Source of the DNA: Cryptomeria japonica
Taxonomy: Eukaryota; Streptophyta; Pinopsida; Cupressales; Cupressaceae
DNA length: 64,000 bases
Direction of reading: 5' to 3'
Assembly (NCBI RefSeq): GCF_030272615.1
Contig: NC_081412.1
Location: forward strand, 139,254,747 to 139,318,746
The translations under genes were made by a program, and so were the position numbers. Positions 35,185 to 47,778 of the stretch are shown one piece after another. The notes under the pieces were generated by a model, which made no database searches, was not told the origin of the DNA, and was given only the letters and a program-made list of their open reading frames with translations. Positions within the stretch are counted from its first letter, which is position 1. Every line of letters begins with the position of its first letter.

Positions 35185-35928
35185 TTACATTAGCATAGCA
35201 GATTCTCTCCTCCTCTCTTGTGTTACTTCTTCTATATGTTATTCTCATTCTTCTATTTGTTGTCCTTAGTGTTGTCTACTTGAGGACGATGCAAAGCATT
35301 GAGATCTCTTGATCTCTCTCATGTTGACTCAAAAGACACATGTGTTCCCTTCTTCTAGGTAACCTTCCTTGATTGGGGAATGAAGAACAATTATGCATAC
35401 ATACATATGATATATATACATGAATTATCATACAGCATACTGACCCCGAGGAAAGCGAAGTCACCTCGTGCTTTGTGTTTTGTGTCTATTATCCTTGGGT
35501 TTATCTCACACTTGGGGGCTAAATCCTTGCGATAACGTGCTCCTTTCCTTTCTCATTTCTTATGTGTATCACTACGTTAAAACAATCACCCCCGGTGAGG
35601 CATGTGCGATCGCTTTAACGTAGGGGGGCATACATCCTATTCATATCTTTCCAAGATACTTGAAAATTTCTTGGTAAATTTAGCCTTGCCTTGAAAATTT
35701 TTGATATCTTTCTTGCATGACTCATAGTGAGGGAACCTTACTACTGACAGTCATGGTTCTTCCTCGTGATCTTCCCTTTTACTTTGTCAATCGAAGTCGT
35801 AAGATCCTTAGTCCACTGGGGGCTTGGTGTATCTTGCCTCCTTGACGTGGTGAAAGTCTTTCAATATTGTTTCCTTGTACTTTACCAGAAGTATGAGCAT
35901 ACATACTCCTGCTAAAGTGGGGGCTAAA
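35185..35928 (+). other. 3' untranslated region and polypurine tract of element E
   Basis: No gene. Earlier G-rich tracts occur at about 35511 (TTGGGGGCTAAA), 35623 (TAGGGGGGCAT) and 35817 (CTGGGGGCTTGG), ahead of the terminal AAGTGGGGGCTAAA at about 35915-35928. Confidence 0.7.
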
Positions 35929-37134
35929 TGTAGCGTCCTAAAATTGCGACACTTGCAATTTCGACTGCATTTCGGTCTTCACGATGGCGACACAACACGC
36001 AACCTGAATGGAGACCCTGAAACTTGCTCACGACACTGAAAACTGCATTTTTCAAGCACCCTGGCCTGAACCTCCTTGCACCCTGCTGTCCCGGGAGGTG
36101 GGACCAGAGCGCCCAGCGCCCTGGTCCCCAGGACCATGGCGCCCAGCACCCTGGTCCCTGGGTCCTATTTTGGGCCCGGTCTCCTAAGGGGTCTCGGGTT
36201 TTTTTTGTTTGCAAATTGGAAATTAACTTTCCTGGTCGGCCTAAGGTCGGGAAAATCAGTCTATCAGCCCTAAATGACAAGTATATAAACTACATTTTCC
36301 TCTTTCATTCGACATGATGGAAAAGGGCGTGGAAATTATACTCAAGCATTCAAGCATTCATTCAAGCAATTGATCATTTCAAGTCTCCATTCAAGGCTAA
36401 GTGTTGCATTCAAGACAAGGATTCAACCATTGAAGAGGAGATCATATACTACATGTTACATACAACATCTAAACCTTCGCACATAAGGATACCAACATCC
36501 TTAGAACAAGGTATTAGTACTTGTTTTACAGTCATTTACATTTACAGCTCTTGCTCATTTCTTGGTTAATTCCAAAACCGGGGTTTGACCTAAAGGCAAA
36601 CCCCTAATCCCTAACCCCCCAATTGTCTTCGCTTTTCTGTGTGTAGGTTGCAGGTACGCGGCTGAAATTGAAGATCTGGAATCCTTGTGCAGAGACGAAC
36701 AGATCCCCCTTCGTTTCGCGGATTTTTCGGAGGACCGTGGCGCCGGGCGCCATCGTCTCGACGACTTTTGCTCAAATTTGCAGGACAGCGCTGTATCGAC
36801 ATTTTACTGCTAATTCCAGGTCCGCAACTTCATACTGTATTCCTATCTCAGTTTATAAGCGAATCTTTATCACTTTCTATGCATGCTTAGCTTAATTCTC
36901 CTATCAATATTCTTTACAAAAGAGGGTAGCCTTGCTGTCTTAACCCTTGAAACACATTTAGCATCCAATCTTGCATTGCGTGGGATTGGATCTTGTGGGT
37001 TTCAACCCCTCTTTTGAATGTAAAGTCTCTCCCCTAAGTGAAAACCATCGAATCCTAGCGAACCTCCCTTCTCTCTCCTCGGAGTTGGAAGAGGGGAGAA
37101 CAACTAGGGTTCGATCGCGATTTTCCGCTTTATA
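35929..37134 (+). repeat. 3' LTR of element E
   Basis: TGTAGCGTCC to CCGCTTTATA; the expected terminal CA has become TA. TATA box at 36282-36289. Followed by the target duplication GTTGT. Confidence 0.9.
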
Positions 37135-37139
37135 GTTGT

Positions 37140-37508
37140 TATACTAGTATTAGCATAGAGCTTTTTCATAACATCACTATCTACACTTGTATAGCATTTG
37201 TTTATCATTTTCAACCATCTTGAATCTCCATATGGCATCCATGGCTAGTGCTAAAAGCTAAGAGCTACACTCATGTGGAACTTGGAGAGGAGAGGAACAA
37301 GGGAGGAGCAACTATGAGCATCTTGATTAGCATTTGGAGGAGTATAGTTTATCTATTCTATATTTGTATGTTTTCTATTTCATGCTTAATATCTCTCTTG
37401 ATATGCCTGTTTAGGATAATCTTTTGTTGCTAACACTAACGTTTGTTTCTTGTGTTCTTGTGTGTGTTGCCATCAAACAGATTTTCTAATCTTTTTTGCA
37501 AAGCATCA
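37140..37508 (+). repeat. 5' LTR of element D, second part
   Basis: Resumes at TATACTAGTATTAGCATAG, parallel to 53011 onward in the 3' LTR, and ends GCATCA at 37508. The short frame at 37248-37433 has an equivalent in the other LTR (53119-53304) and is not a gene. Confidence 0.9.
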
Positions 37509-37510
37509 TT

Positions 37511-37527
37511 TGGTGAACCCGACGTGA
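37511..37527 (+). other. Primer-binding site of element D
   Basis: TGGTGAACCCGACGTGA, two bases after the LTR end, identical to that of element E. Confidence 0.85.
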
Positions 37528-37579
37528 ATCCAACACAAGATTTTTCTACAAACTACTAGCTTTTGTGTTTAAAATTGTC

Positions 37580-37840
37580 ACACAAGTCGCGCTTTGGCGC
37601 TTTTATTCACGTTTTAGCGCTATTGCAATTTGATATTTTAGCGCTATTGTTCTTACAATAGCGCTATTGTCTCAAATTTAGCGATATTGCCCATGTTATA
37701 GCACTTTTGTCAGTATTGTAGCACACTTGTATTTGTTGTTTAGGAATCTTAGTTAGCGCGTTTGTCTATGCTTTAGCGTGTTTGTGTGAAGTAGCGCTTC
37801 TGTTGTCACACAAAGTAGCACTATTGTAACAGAACATTGT
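37580..37840 (+). repeat. Degenerate TAGCGCTATTGT array in the leader of D
   Basis: The phrase TAGCGC(T/A)(A/T)TTGT and variants (TAGCGCGTTTGT, TAGCACACTTGT) recur at intervals of about 20-40 bases, roughly ten times. AGCGCT is itself a 6-bp palindrome. Confidence 0.7.
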
Positions 37841-37964
37841 AAAAGACAGGCCTTGTAACCGATAAAATTTTCTTTAGGCTTGTGGGAACCCACCATGTTT
37901 TCGGATTTTTCTAATTGTTCATTTCATGTGCAGGTTTTGAACTAACCTCTTTTTGTACTAAAAC

Positions 37965-38395
37965 ACTTCTTTTTGGTGCTCTAAAAACTTACAATCAAAT
38001 TTTATTTCTTTGCAAGTTAGATTCACTTCATTTTTGGTGCTCTAAAAACTTACAATCAAATTTTATTTCTTTGCAAGTTAGGTTCACTTCTTTTTGGTGC
38101 TCTAAAAACTTACAATCAAATTTTATTTCTTTGCAAATTAGGTTCACTTCATTTTTGGTGCTCTAAAATTTACAATCAAAGTTTATTTCTTTGCAAGTTA
38201 GGTTCACTTCATTTTTGGTGCTCTAAAACTTACAATCAAAGTTTATTTCTTTGCAAGTTAGGTTCACTTCATTTTTGGTGCTCTAAAACTTACAATCAAA
38301 CTTTATTTCTTTGCAAGTTAGGTTCACTTCATTTTTGGTGCTCTAAAAACTTACAATCAAACTTTATTTCTTGCAAGTTAGGCTTCATTTTTATT
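37965..38395 (+). repeat. 60-61 bp tandem repeat in the leader of D, about seven units
   Basis: Unit: TTCACTTCATTTTTGGTGCT followed by CTAAAAACTTACAATCAAA, then TTTATTTCTTTGCAAGTTAG. Neighbouring units differ by one to three bases, so amplification was recent. Confidence 0.9.
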
Positions 38396-40497
38396 TTGGT
38401 GCTTAAAATCAACAAGGCAAATTTCATTTCTTGCATCAAACTTAAGGAAAGTCACAATCAACACTTCCATTTTTGGGCAAATAAAAAGAACAATCAATTT
38501 GTCTCATTTTGCAAAAAATGATTTACTTCATGCATATGTGTTTCAATTTTAGTTGACCAGGATTTCAAATTCCTAGTTACTCAAACATATTGCCTTTGAA
38601 GTTAAAAAGAACATCATGGTTTTTGGAGCAACATCTCCAAATAGATAGAACATCATTGCAATGACAAGTTAAAAAGAACAAGTGTATTTTGTACTTGGTA
38701 CACTTGTGCAAAAAGAGTTTGTCGAGTGGTCCTACTTCTAAAACACACTATCCTCTCCCTTGGCTCTCGTGGTCCTAGGTGCAAGAGAAAAGTGTTAGTA
38801 ACACTCAAATTTTATCTTTTTAAGAGAGGCCTATCAAGAGACACGTCACTCTTGGGAATGACCTCGAGCGGTAAATCCTTTGAGCCGCTATAAAAATCAG
38901 GTGTGAGAAAAAGTTGTAGCCTTGGGTATAGTTGTTCCTACAGTATAACTTGCCGAAAGGACAAATGGGCCCCACCACAAGTTACAAGGCTCTTAAGCGA
39001 GTCACTGCAGAATGAACTTATGTCCAAAAACATCGAACATTACTAAACACCTTTAAGTAGTAGCCCACCCATTCTATTAATTGAGGATATTTGTGATAAA
39101 TTCAGTGCAAGAGCATTGAAGGTTTTGCTCCCAAGATACTCACCATATATATTTCCTTGAGTAGAAACATAGCTTTTTGAAAAGTCACTTGTGGCTTGAT
39201 GAAAGTGGTGACTCCCCTATCATAGGGATCATCTATAGGTTATGCTCGTGCAAGACTTAGTATATCACATCCTTACCTACCACAGTGGGATTCATAAGGT
39301 ATGTAGTACCAAAGTCGAAGAAATATCAAGATGTGGGCTGAAAATATCGCAACTGGCCATTTGAGCTTAGGGATAAAAAGTGTTTGAAGTGTTTTCATTT
39401 TTGAGTCAAGACCAGTACAAATTGAGCCGACTTCAGGCTTTGGAAACACCTAAAATACATTTGAAGGAAAGGGTCAATAAAAGTTCAAAAAATTGGGTTG
39501 ATCTAGACCCATACTTGTGCCTTTTGAGGCAACATTCTTGTGTTTGTGTGCTTGCTTTGTTTTCTTGTCAAAGAAACATCATAAAACCAAAATTCAAAAC
39601 AAGTATTCATCCAACACAAACACTTTCAAAAACAAAGGATCCAAAACAAAGAGCAAAAACAAAAAAAGTATCAAACTATATGACCATTCTTCACATCTTG
39701 AGAAAGAAGAATCTTCATCCACACATCAACTTGAAGAGAAGACCATTGAGCTTAAAGGCTTTAATCAAAAGGAGGAAATTCTTCTATCTTAATAGACAAA
39801 TCTTTGTCTCTCATAGAATCTTGTTACATCACATGCGTCTTTACCTTCAAGGGAAAACAAATGAATTTGATCAAGAGTCATTGAACCGCAAAGCTTTTAT
39901 GCAATATCGAGCTTTGAGTTATCACAAAAACAAAGGAGGCAAAATCAATCCTGATTTCTTTCCTAACATTTGCATCACATATAACATAGCTCGAGAAGAA
40001 CCACCAACTCCCAAAAGAGAAGAGGAATAATTTGTCCCATATGTGACACAAAGATTTTATTGAAGTTCACATCTCATCCATTATCACATTCACACATCAT
40101 CAAATCCACTTCCAACTCTCAAAACATCAAGAGATTTTTGTCCTGAGTTTTATTTTCAAAATTGCTTGAATCAAACACAAACACATCACTTTTTAGAGTG
40201 TCTCTACATCTAGGATAAACTCATCCTAAGAGACATTTCTACGCAGGTTAAAACTAGTCTATGAGTGCATCCTCTCATTACTAGGTAGTTGAGTTTGTAA
40301 TACATCTCATATTTCTCTAAACCTTATCACATCAAACTTTGTCAAAAACAACAAGCAATTTCAAGGAAGAACTTTGGTAGCATCTACCTTTAGTGCTAGA
40401 GATTCATATGCAAAACACTTCACCAAACATCAATGTTTCATTTCATCACCAACTCATCATCATTTTCATCAAACTTCAACAAAAACTTATAAACAAA
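38396..40497 (+). other. Leader of element D; no firm gene
   Basis: A long region before gag. A 216-codon frame at 39380-40030 overlaps another open frame (39517-39792). Both are Lys/Asn/Ser-rich without a recognised domain, and I treat them as fortuitous or as remnants of a small leader protein. Confidence 0.5.
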
Positions 40498-43400
40498 ATG
40501 GCTCATACCAGATCAAGATCTAGACAACAATAAATTAAAGAGGAAGAGGAGGAAAATATCAACGAGTTCCAAGAAGCCCTTGGAGGAAACATAAATGATG
40601 ACAATCCAAGTACTCCTACTCCAGCGGCAATAGAAAGGGCACAACACAACCCTCTCTTTAATAGACTTTTTGATGAAATACTCAAGAGCAATGTTGATGC
40701 TCACTTTTTAAGACTAGCTCAAGAAGGGGCTAAATTGCCCTCTGACTTTGATGTTGCGCAACTAAGACAAGCATCAGAACACCAAAGTTGTAATGAGGAT
40801 GGAAGAGGTAGAGAACACACTAGATACAACTTTCATTAAGGTAATCCCCCACCTCCTCCTCCTCCGAATGACATAGAAATGTTACGACAACAAGTTGAGA
40901 ATCTCGCCCAACAACTTCATAGTGGTGTAAAAACCAATCAATTTTCACTCAATGACATTTTTCCCTATCTCTTTGATATGAATCTTCATATGCCACCTTT
41001 TTCGCGAGGGTTTGAAACACCCAAGTTTGAAAAGTATAGAAGAAAGGGAGATCCTTGTGATCATGTTAAAGAATTCCATTCAGCCTGCTTCGAAGTGGCA
41101 TACGAGGACACACACCTAATACAACTTTTTCCCCAAAGCTTGGGAGGAACAACCACATCATGGTTTTCCCGATTATTAGGTGGCATTAGGACATTTGAAG
41201 AACTCATCTAGAAATTCCTGGCACACTACTCACACAACATTGAACGTGATATCACAATGGTTGATCTATGTAACACTAAGCAAAAACCAGGTGAGCTATT
41301 TTCAGTCTTTCTACAATGATGACGTCAAATGTCTAGCAAACATTCTCTTCAGTTACCTGAACAAGAACTAGTGGAAACATTTATTTCCAACTTAAATGAT
41401 GAAATGGAATTTCACCTAGACATAAAAGACACAAACTCTTTCAATGACATGATCACCAAAGGCTTAAAATGTGAGCAGGCTCTCATCAAAAAAGGGCTTA
41501 TTAAGATATATAATGAGCCAAAGGATGGCCCTCACCGACGCCTCAATAGTGACAAGCCTAACTTCTGGAACAAAAACAAAAACGTCGTCAACGACGGGGT
41601 TGTGGATGCAAGAACTATCAAAAGTGCACAACATGTGGTTCGATTTGCAAGACAGAATCCCCCACCCAAGAATAACACGGTTGCTCCTCCAAATCAAAGC
41701 CGCACCACATCTCAAGATGAACCCAGATAGCATCAACAAAATTTTAAACCAAAATGAACATACACTCCCTTAGGGGAACCCATCGAAATAGTGTTACGTC
41801 AGCTGGTTTCTCAAAATCTGGTAACCTTACCCAAAACATCAAATTATGAACCTCAAGTCAAACCTTCATGGTGGAGGGATACTAGACAATGCGATTTCCA
41901 TCAAGGGAAAGGACATAAGACAAGAAATTGTCATAGATTGAAAGATCTTATTTAGGATCTTATTGACCAAGGAGAAATTGAAATCGAAGGACATGACCCA
42001 AAGACAACAAACAATGATCATCTCATGTTTAAAAATCCACTTCCATCACAAGATCAAAGGGGTCCTTCCACTTTAGGGTGAAACACAGATACCACCAATT
42101 ATACACAAGCCACATATAATTACACTGTGAATCGCCTATATGATGCCAGTGAACAAATTGCAACTATTACCATAAAAAATCCCAGCTCCACTTGCAATGT
42201 TGTTACATGTCACAACAAGATTACCATAAATGCAGCTCCACAAGGCACCCCATCTATCCCAAGGCAGTATAACCTTGTGGACCAATTAGACAAAACGCCT
42301 GCGCTAATATCTATCTTAGAGCTATTGCGCCTATCTCCATCCCATAAAACAATCTTGGATCAAGCTCTTCAAGAGGCGTCAGTCCCTGCAAACCTTAATA
42401 CAGATCAATTCCAAGCCATGGTTGGAAATCTAAAGTCATCACCTTGTCTCACTTTTTCTGAAAGTGACAACTCCTCCTTCCAACAACCTCATAATGCCTC
42501 ACTCCACATTGAAGGGTTTATCAAACAACATAGGATCAAGCGAGTCTTGATTGATAATGGAGCAGGCCTGAATATCTGTACACTACAATTAGTCACAGCT
42601 TTGGGATATGCAATTGAATTAGTGGATCCCCACAAGAAGATCACAATCAAAGCTTATGATGATGCAGAGCGTTCATCAAAAGGAGTTGTTGTACTACTGA
42701 TCCGAGTGGGCCCCATGGTGAAACACATCATATGTCAAGTTCTGGACCTTCCTCTGCCATACAATTTGTTGTTAGGAAGACCTTGGATACATGCCATGCA
42801 AGTCATTCCATCCACCAACCATCAGTGTATCAAGTTCTCACATAATGGTGTAGAAATCACAATCCTAGGCAATGCAAACCCCTTTGAATATTGTCATAAT
42901 ATAAGTCATCAACCAGAGATTACTATTCCCAACAATAGAGAAGCCATCTCATCCACATCATACATAAATCCAGCCTCTCTTTCTAGTTCAAACACCACTA
43001 TACCCAAGCAAGAGAAGCTCAAGATGAAAATAGCAGAGGAAGGTCCTGGGGAGTACAATTTGAGCCAACTCTTTTGTGTTTGACAGATGCCTACTTCTCC
43101 TAGAACTCATGGTAAACCTCAACGGTTACTTCAAACGCCACTGATCAAGCCAACATGTACTTTTACGCCATTCATCCTTGGAAAGAGTCAAGAAGAAGAA
43201 ACCAAAGATGAAGACTTAGTAGAATGGATCTATAAAGATCATATCACCATAGCAATCCCACAAGTTAATCTTCCCACAAATCAGTATGGAAAAGGTCTTC
43301 TCATTATGCAACGAATGGGTTATGATGGTCAAAGTGCTTTGGGACCTTGCAAGCAAGAAAGACATGAACCATTGTAGCCAGAATTAAAGCCCAAAGATAA

Positions 43401-44244
43401 CATAGGATTAGGCTTTCAAAAGGAGATCCTTCCTAAGCTTAGATTCAAAGGAAAACCCAACAAAACACTATATCAACCTATTACAAAGAAGTCACCTTTG
43501 GTTATATCAACAACACCACGCACCATAACAATTGCCCCATTGAGGTTAAAAATCCCAGCAAAACCATCCACAACACCAATCATCCCACCAATCAAACCCA
43601 CAACCCCATTAGCAGCAGCCATAACATCAATAACACCATTAGCAACAACAATTGTATCAGAACCCCCAGCAGTATCGACAACACCAACAATTCTAGCAGA
43701 ATCAACACTACCTATACTCCCTGTATCGGATTCGTTGATCCCCATAATCCTTCCTTCAACATCGATCATTTCATCTACAATGGTACATCAGCCAATCACA
43801 CCTGCAGTGTTTAAATCAACGGATATCCCAGTATGGTACAGTAATCGACTACTAGAAAGTGACTCAGAGACTGACTCACATGAATGGGAATTTGATTCCA
43901 TACAACTTAACACTTCAGATGAGGAAGATACATCACTACCTCCACCTCGCAAAGACATCCCTATTTACGAAGAAGCACAGATAAATACCTCTTGGGTTCT
44001 TGAGCTAGAAACTTCTTCCACAGACCCTACGTCACATCCTACACCTGATTTTGATAGGGAGAGTACCATCAACGACCTTCACCATAACGGCTTAACCCTC
44101 ATTGACACATCTAGCGAACTTAACCTAATCGATGAGGTAATGCCCATTATCCATCCTGAACTCGTCAAATGGAACCAACCTAATCTCCCCTATCTTGACC
44201 TTTTCCAAAACGATGAGGCGATCATTGACTTTTTGGAACTATAG
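40498..44244 (+). pseudogene. gag, protease and G-patch part of element D
   Basis: One frame from the ATG at 40498 (MAHTRSRSRQQ) stays in phase to 44244 despite about ten stops. Every stop can be explained by a Gln, Arg or Trp codon changed by C-to-T or G-to-A. The gag core is at 40960-41450 (GDPCDHVKEFHSACFEVAYE, TTTSWFSRLLGG, DLCNTKQKPGE). The Cys/His motif CDFHQGKGHKTRNC with LKDLI and DLIDQGEIEIEG is near 41885-41990. The retropepsin-like region is near 42520-42790, with VLIDNGAGLNI as active-site segment and LLGRPWIH as the flap-distal landmark. A G-patch-like motif is at 43285-43415 (GKGLLIMQRMGYDGQSALG, then NIGLGF past a TAG). A Thr/Pro/Ile-rich and acidic linker completes it. Gag forms particles, the protease matures the polyprotein, and G-patch is an RNA-binding motif. 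Confidence 0.85.
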
Positions 44245-47200
44245 TATACCAAGCGGGGATCACAAAGCTGGATTTGCCATTGAACTTAATAGCGCAGCAT
44301 ACTTTGGGGCAGATGCCAAACCTTTCAGTTGCAAAAATATAACAATAAAACATGGATCTTCCAGTGAAAACCACACTGTGGCACTGTTTGATCCCGCAAA
44401 AGTAAAAAGAAAGAGCGTATCCAATGGTGAAAACCTCTCTGAGGTGCTGGAGGATGAAAGGTTTGACATTATCCCTTGTAGTACACAACAGGAACGATCA
44501 ACCATTCTCATCGAGGAAACCAAAGAATACAACATGGGGACTCCTGAAGCTCCTCACCCCATACATCTGGCATCTCTTTTAACTCCAGAGGAACAACCTA
44601 AGTTTGTAGAGTTCTTCCAGAAGCGTCAGATCAACTTTGCATGGTCATATGCAGACATGCCTGGGCTTGATCCCGATTTAGTCATGCATCACCTCATCGT
44701 AGCAGAAGGAGCCAAACCTGTCAAGCAGAAACTTTGCAAGATGCATCCTCAGATTGCAGTATTAGTCAAAGCAGAACTCAAGAAACTCCAAGATGTTGGT
44801 TTTATTAGACCAATTGATTATGCATATTCGATATCCAATATTGTGCCTGTTGGCAAACCAAATGGGGACATTCGTATCTGTACTGACTTCAAATTTCTGA
44901 ACAAGGCATGTCCTAAAGATGACTTCCCCTACCAAACATCGACATAATAGTGGACCTAACAATAGGACATGCCATGCTTTCACTCATGGATGGCTTTTCA
45001 GGATACAATCAGATAAAGACTGCACCAAAGGATCAACATAAGACGACCTTCACATGTCCATGGGGAACATACTGCTAGAATGTAATGCCTTTTGGTCTAA
45101 AGAATGTAGGAGTGACCTATCAAAGAGAAATGACCACCATTTTTCATGACATGATGCATACCATAATGGAAGATTATGTGGATGACTTACTGGCAAAATC
45201 ACTCACAAGAGAAGGTCATTTGGACATATTAGAGCAAATCTTTGACAGATTGGAACAATATCATGTTCAACTCAACCCAAAGAAATGTGTTTTTGGAGTA
45301 ACCTCGGGGAAGCTTCTAGGATACATTGTCTTAAGCAAAGGTATTGAGGTTGATCCTACAAAGGTCAAAGCAATCATGGACATGCCACCACCAAAATATA
45401 TTAGTCAGCTAAGGACATTACAAGGGTGGCTACAGTCCATCCGAAGATGCATTGCACAACTGGCAGATAAGCGTCACCCCTTTACACATCTATTCACAAA
45501 AATATTCGCTTTCAGTGGGATACCAGATGCTTAAAGATTATCTCATGAATACACCATTACTGATCCCACCAAATCCAAATAGGCCTTTATTACTCTATAT
45601 TACAGCAACAAGTACAACATTGGGTGTACTACTGACACAACATAATGTAGAAGGGAAAGAGTGTGTTATGTACTACATCTCTCATACACTGGTTGGCTAT
45701 GAACTCAATTACACAACTATTGAGCGAGCTTGCCTAGTAGTAATCTTGGCAGCCACTAAACTGAGGCACTATCTGTTGACACATAAAATATAGCTCATTG
45801 CAAAGATCGAACCACTCAAATACTTACTCAGCAAAGCAGCATTGCTAGGCCACTTGACCAAATGGGTGATGATTCTAAGTGAGTTTGACAACGAGTATGT
45901 GGACTGTAAAGCTATCAAAGGACAAGTTATTGCAGATCAGTTGGCCGATGCTCCCCTCATAGGTGATCATCCTCTCATTTCCAATTTTTCAGATGAAGAG
46001 ATATTCATGATCACAGCAGCACAACCATGGAAACTATACTTTGATGGATCATACACTAGGCATGGCTCGGGGGCAGGCATTCTGTTTATCACACCTCAAG
46101 GTGATAGCATCCCAAAGTCTTACAGGCTCACCTTTCCATGCAAAAACAACATAGCTGAATATGAGGCCTTGATCACAGGACTCGGGCTAGCCATACAATG
46201 GAAGTTACAAGAAATACAAGTATATGGCGACTCCCAACTGGTCATTCGACAAACAACAGATGAATATCAAACCAAGGATGACAAACTCATGTCGTACAAA
46301 CAAATGGTGGACAAATTAAAGGCATCATTTACTACTATCGCCTTTGAGAAGATACCAAGAGATTAGAATTGAGCTGATGACGCTATGGCTACCATTGCAT
46401 CTCTCCTAGATCTTCCACAAAATTCAACATGCTACGAGTTCTTGGTAGAACAACTTTGGATCTCCGCTTATGATATCCCTGAATCTGAAATGATATGTCA
46501 CCTTATCGGTTCTGAATCCCCATGGTACGGTGAGTTCTACACCTACCTCCGCGATCACACACTTCCTCCTAACCAATCGAATAACCAACGTAAAACCTTC
46601 ATTCACAAACCGCTCGATATGCCATTATTGTTGAAACCCTATACCGACACAGTCTTGATGGAACTCTCCTTCGATGTCTGGAACATGATGAGATAACAAA
46701 GGCCTTAGAAGAGGTACATGAAGGAATTTGTGAAACTCATGCAAGCGGTCCGTCACTAGCCAAGAAACTCTTGCGCACGGGATACTACTAGCCGCCCATG
46801 GAAAAAGACTTCTACTACTTTGTCAGAAAGTGCAAAAAATGCCAAGTTCATGGAGATCTGATACATGCACCAGCACAAGAATTGCAACCAATCACAACAC
46901 CATGGCCCTTTTGTCAATGGAGACTTGACCTTGTGGGTAAAATCCATCCATCTTCATCCAATGGCCATAAGTTCATCATTACCGCCACTGAATACTTCAC
47001 AAAGTGGATCGAAGCTGTTCCACCTACCCAAGTCACCGACAAGCAGATCGCCTCATTCATCCTTAATTACATCATTTTTCGGTATGGTGTACCCATGTCC
47101 ATCATCACAGATAACAGACTTCCATTCAAAAATCAGGATGTCTGTGAGCTCTGTGAGAAGTTCCACATCCAACACCGCTTTTCCACTTCCTATTACCCAC

Positions 47201-47778
47201 AAGGCAATGGTCAGGCCAAAGCATCAAACAAAAACATATTAAGAATCCTCAAGAAGACAGTCAATGATGTCGGTCGTGATTGGCATGTTCAATTAAATCC
47301 AGCACTATGGGCATATCAAACTAGCATTTGAACCCCTGCATGTGCAACTCCCTACTCACTGGTCTATGGAGCAGAAGCTATCTTACCTATCGAAGTTGAA
47401 ATACCATCACTATGGGTTTCCTTGCATAATCTCATTGATGATGAAGCATACCGAGTATCACGTCTTCAGGACTTAGAGCTACTTGATGAGAAGCGACAAG
47501 CTGCATACAATCACCTCAAGGCTTATCAGTAGCACATGAGCAGAAGCTATAATCATCGAGTTAGACCTCACACATTCAAGGTAGGTGATCTTGTTCTTCG
47601 AGAAAATCCTTGTAACCAACTAAACCAAGAACATCAGGGAAAGTTTGAATCAAATTGGCTGGGTCCATATGTTATCACTGTTGTATTTGGGTCCAGGGCA
47701 TATCAGTTGGCTACTTCAAAAGGAGAACCGCTAGCAGATCTGATCAACAACATGCACCTCAAACAGTTTTATACATAA
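44195..47778 (+). pseudogene. pol of element D: reverse transcriptase, two RNase H domains, integrase
   Basis: Several frames and stops are needed to follow it. Reverse transcriptase is at 44560-45440: IRPIDYAYSISNIVPVGKPN, GDIRICTDFKFLNKACPKDD, MPFGLKN, and the catalytic YVDDLL at about 45175. A first RNase H is near 45540-45790 (TTIERACLVVILAATKLRHY). The second, Tat-specific RNase H is at 46025-46340 (WKLYFDGSYTRHGSGAGILF, NNIAEYEALITGLGLAI, VYGDSQLV). The integrase zinc region (CKKCQ) is near 46830. The catalytic core has RLDLVGKI and IITDNRLPFKN, but the expected Glu in the third motif reads Lys (GQAKASNKN, about 47220). The C-terminal domain ends FKVGDLVLRE and LKQFYT. This copy cannot be active. 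The clade call rests on the dual RNase H. Confidence 0.87.

Larger units (their letters stand above)
29328..37134 (+). mobile_element. Element E: gag-protease-only LTR retrotransposon inside the 5' LTR of element D
   Basis: LTRs are 29328-30577 (1250 bp) and 35929-37134 (1206 bp), flanked by the perfect 5-bp target duplication GTTGT (29323-29327 and 37135-37139). The internal region of about 5.35 kb has the same primer site as element D, one gag/protease-like frame, and a polypurine tract AAGTGGGGGCTAAA. No reverse transcriptase, RNase H or integrase was found. The main differences between the LTRs are the number of ACATACA units and the GC hairpin block, so insertion was fairly recent compared with D. 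It is probably mobilised by another element's pol (inference). Confidence 0.9.

Noticed and set aside
37248-37433. Small membrane-like frame, also present at 53119-53304
   Set aside because: Both copies lie at the same place in the two LTRs of D, so the conservation is that of the LTR, not of a gene.
43473-43769. Gly/Val-rich minus-strand frame within element D
   Set aside because: It is the antisense of the Thr/Pro/Ile-rich linker in the gag-protease frame.
44195-44244. Possible programmed frameshift between the gag-protease and reverse transcriptase frames of D
   Set aside because: Further uncontrolled frameshifts occur downstream, and Tat elements usually use one frame, so simple decay explains it.
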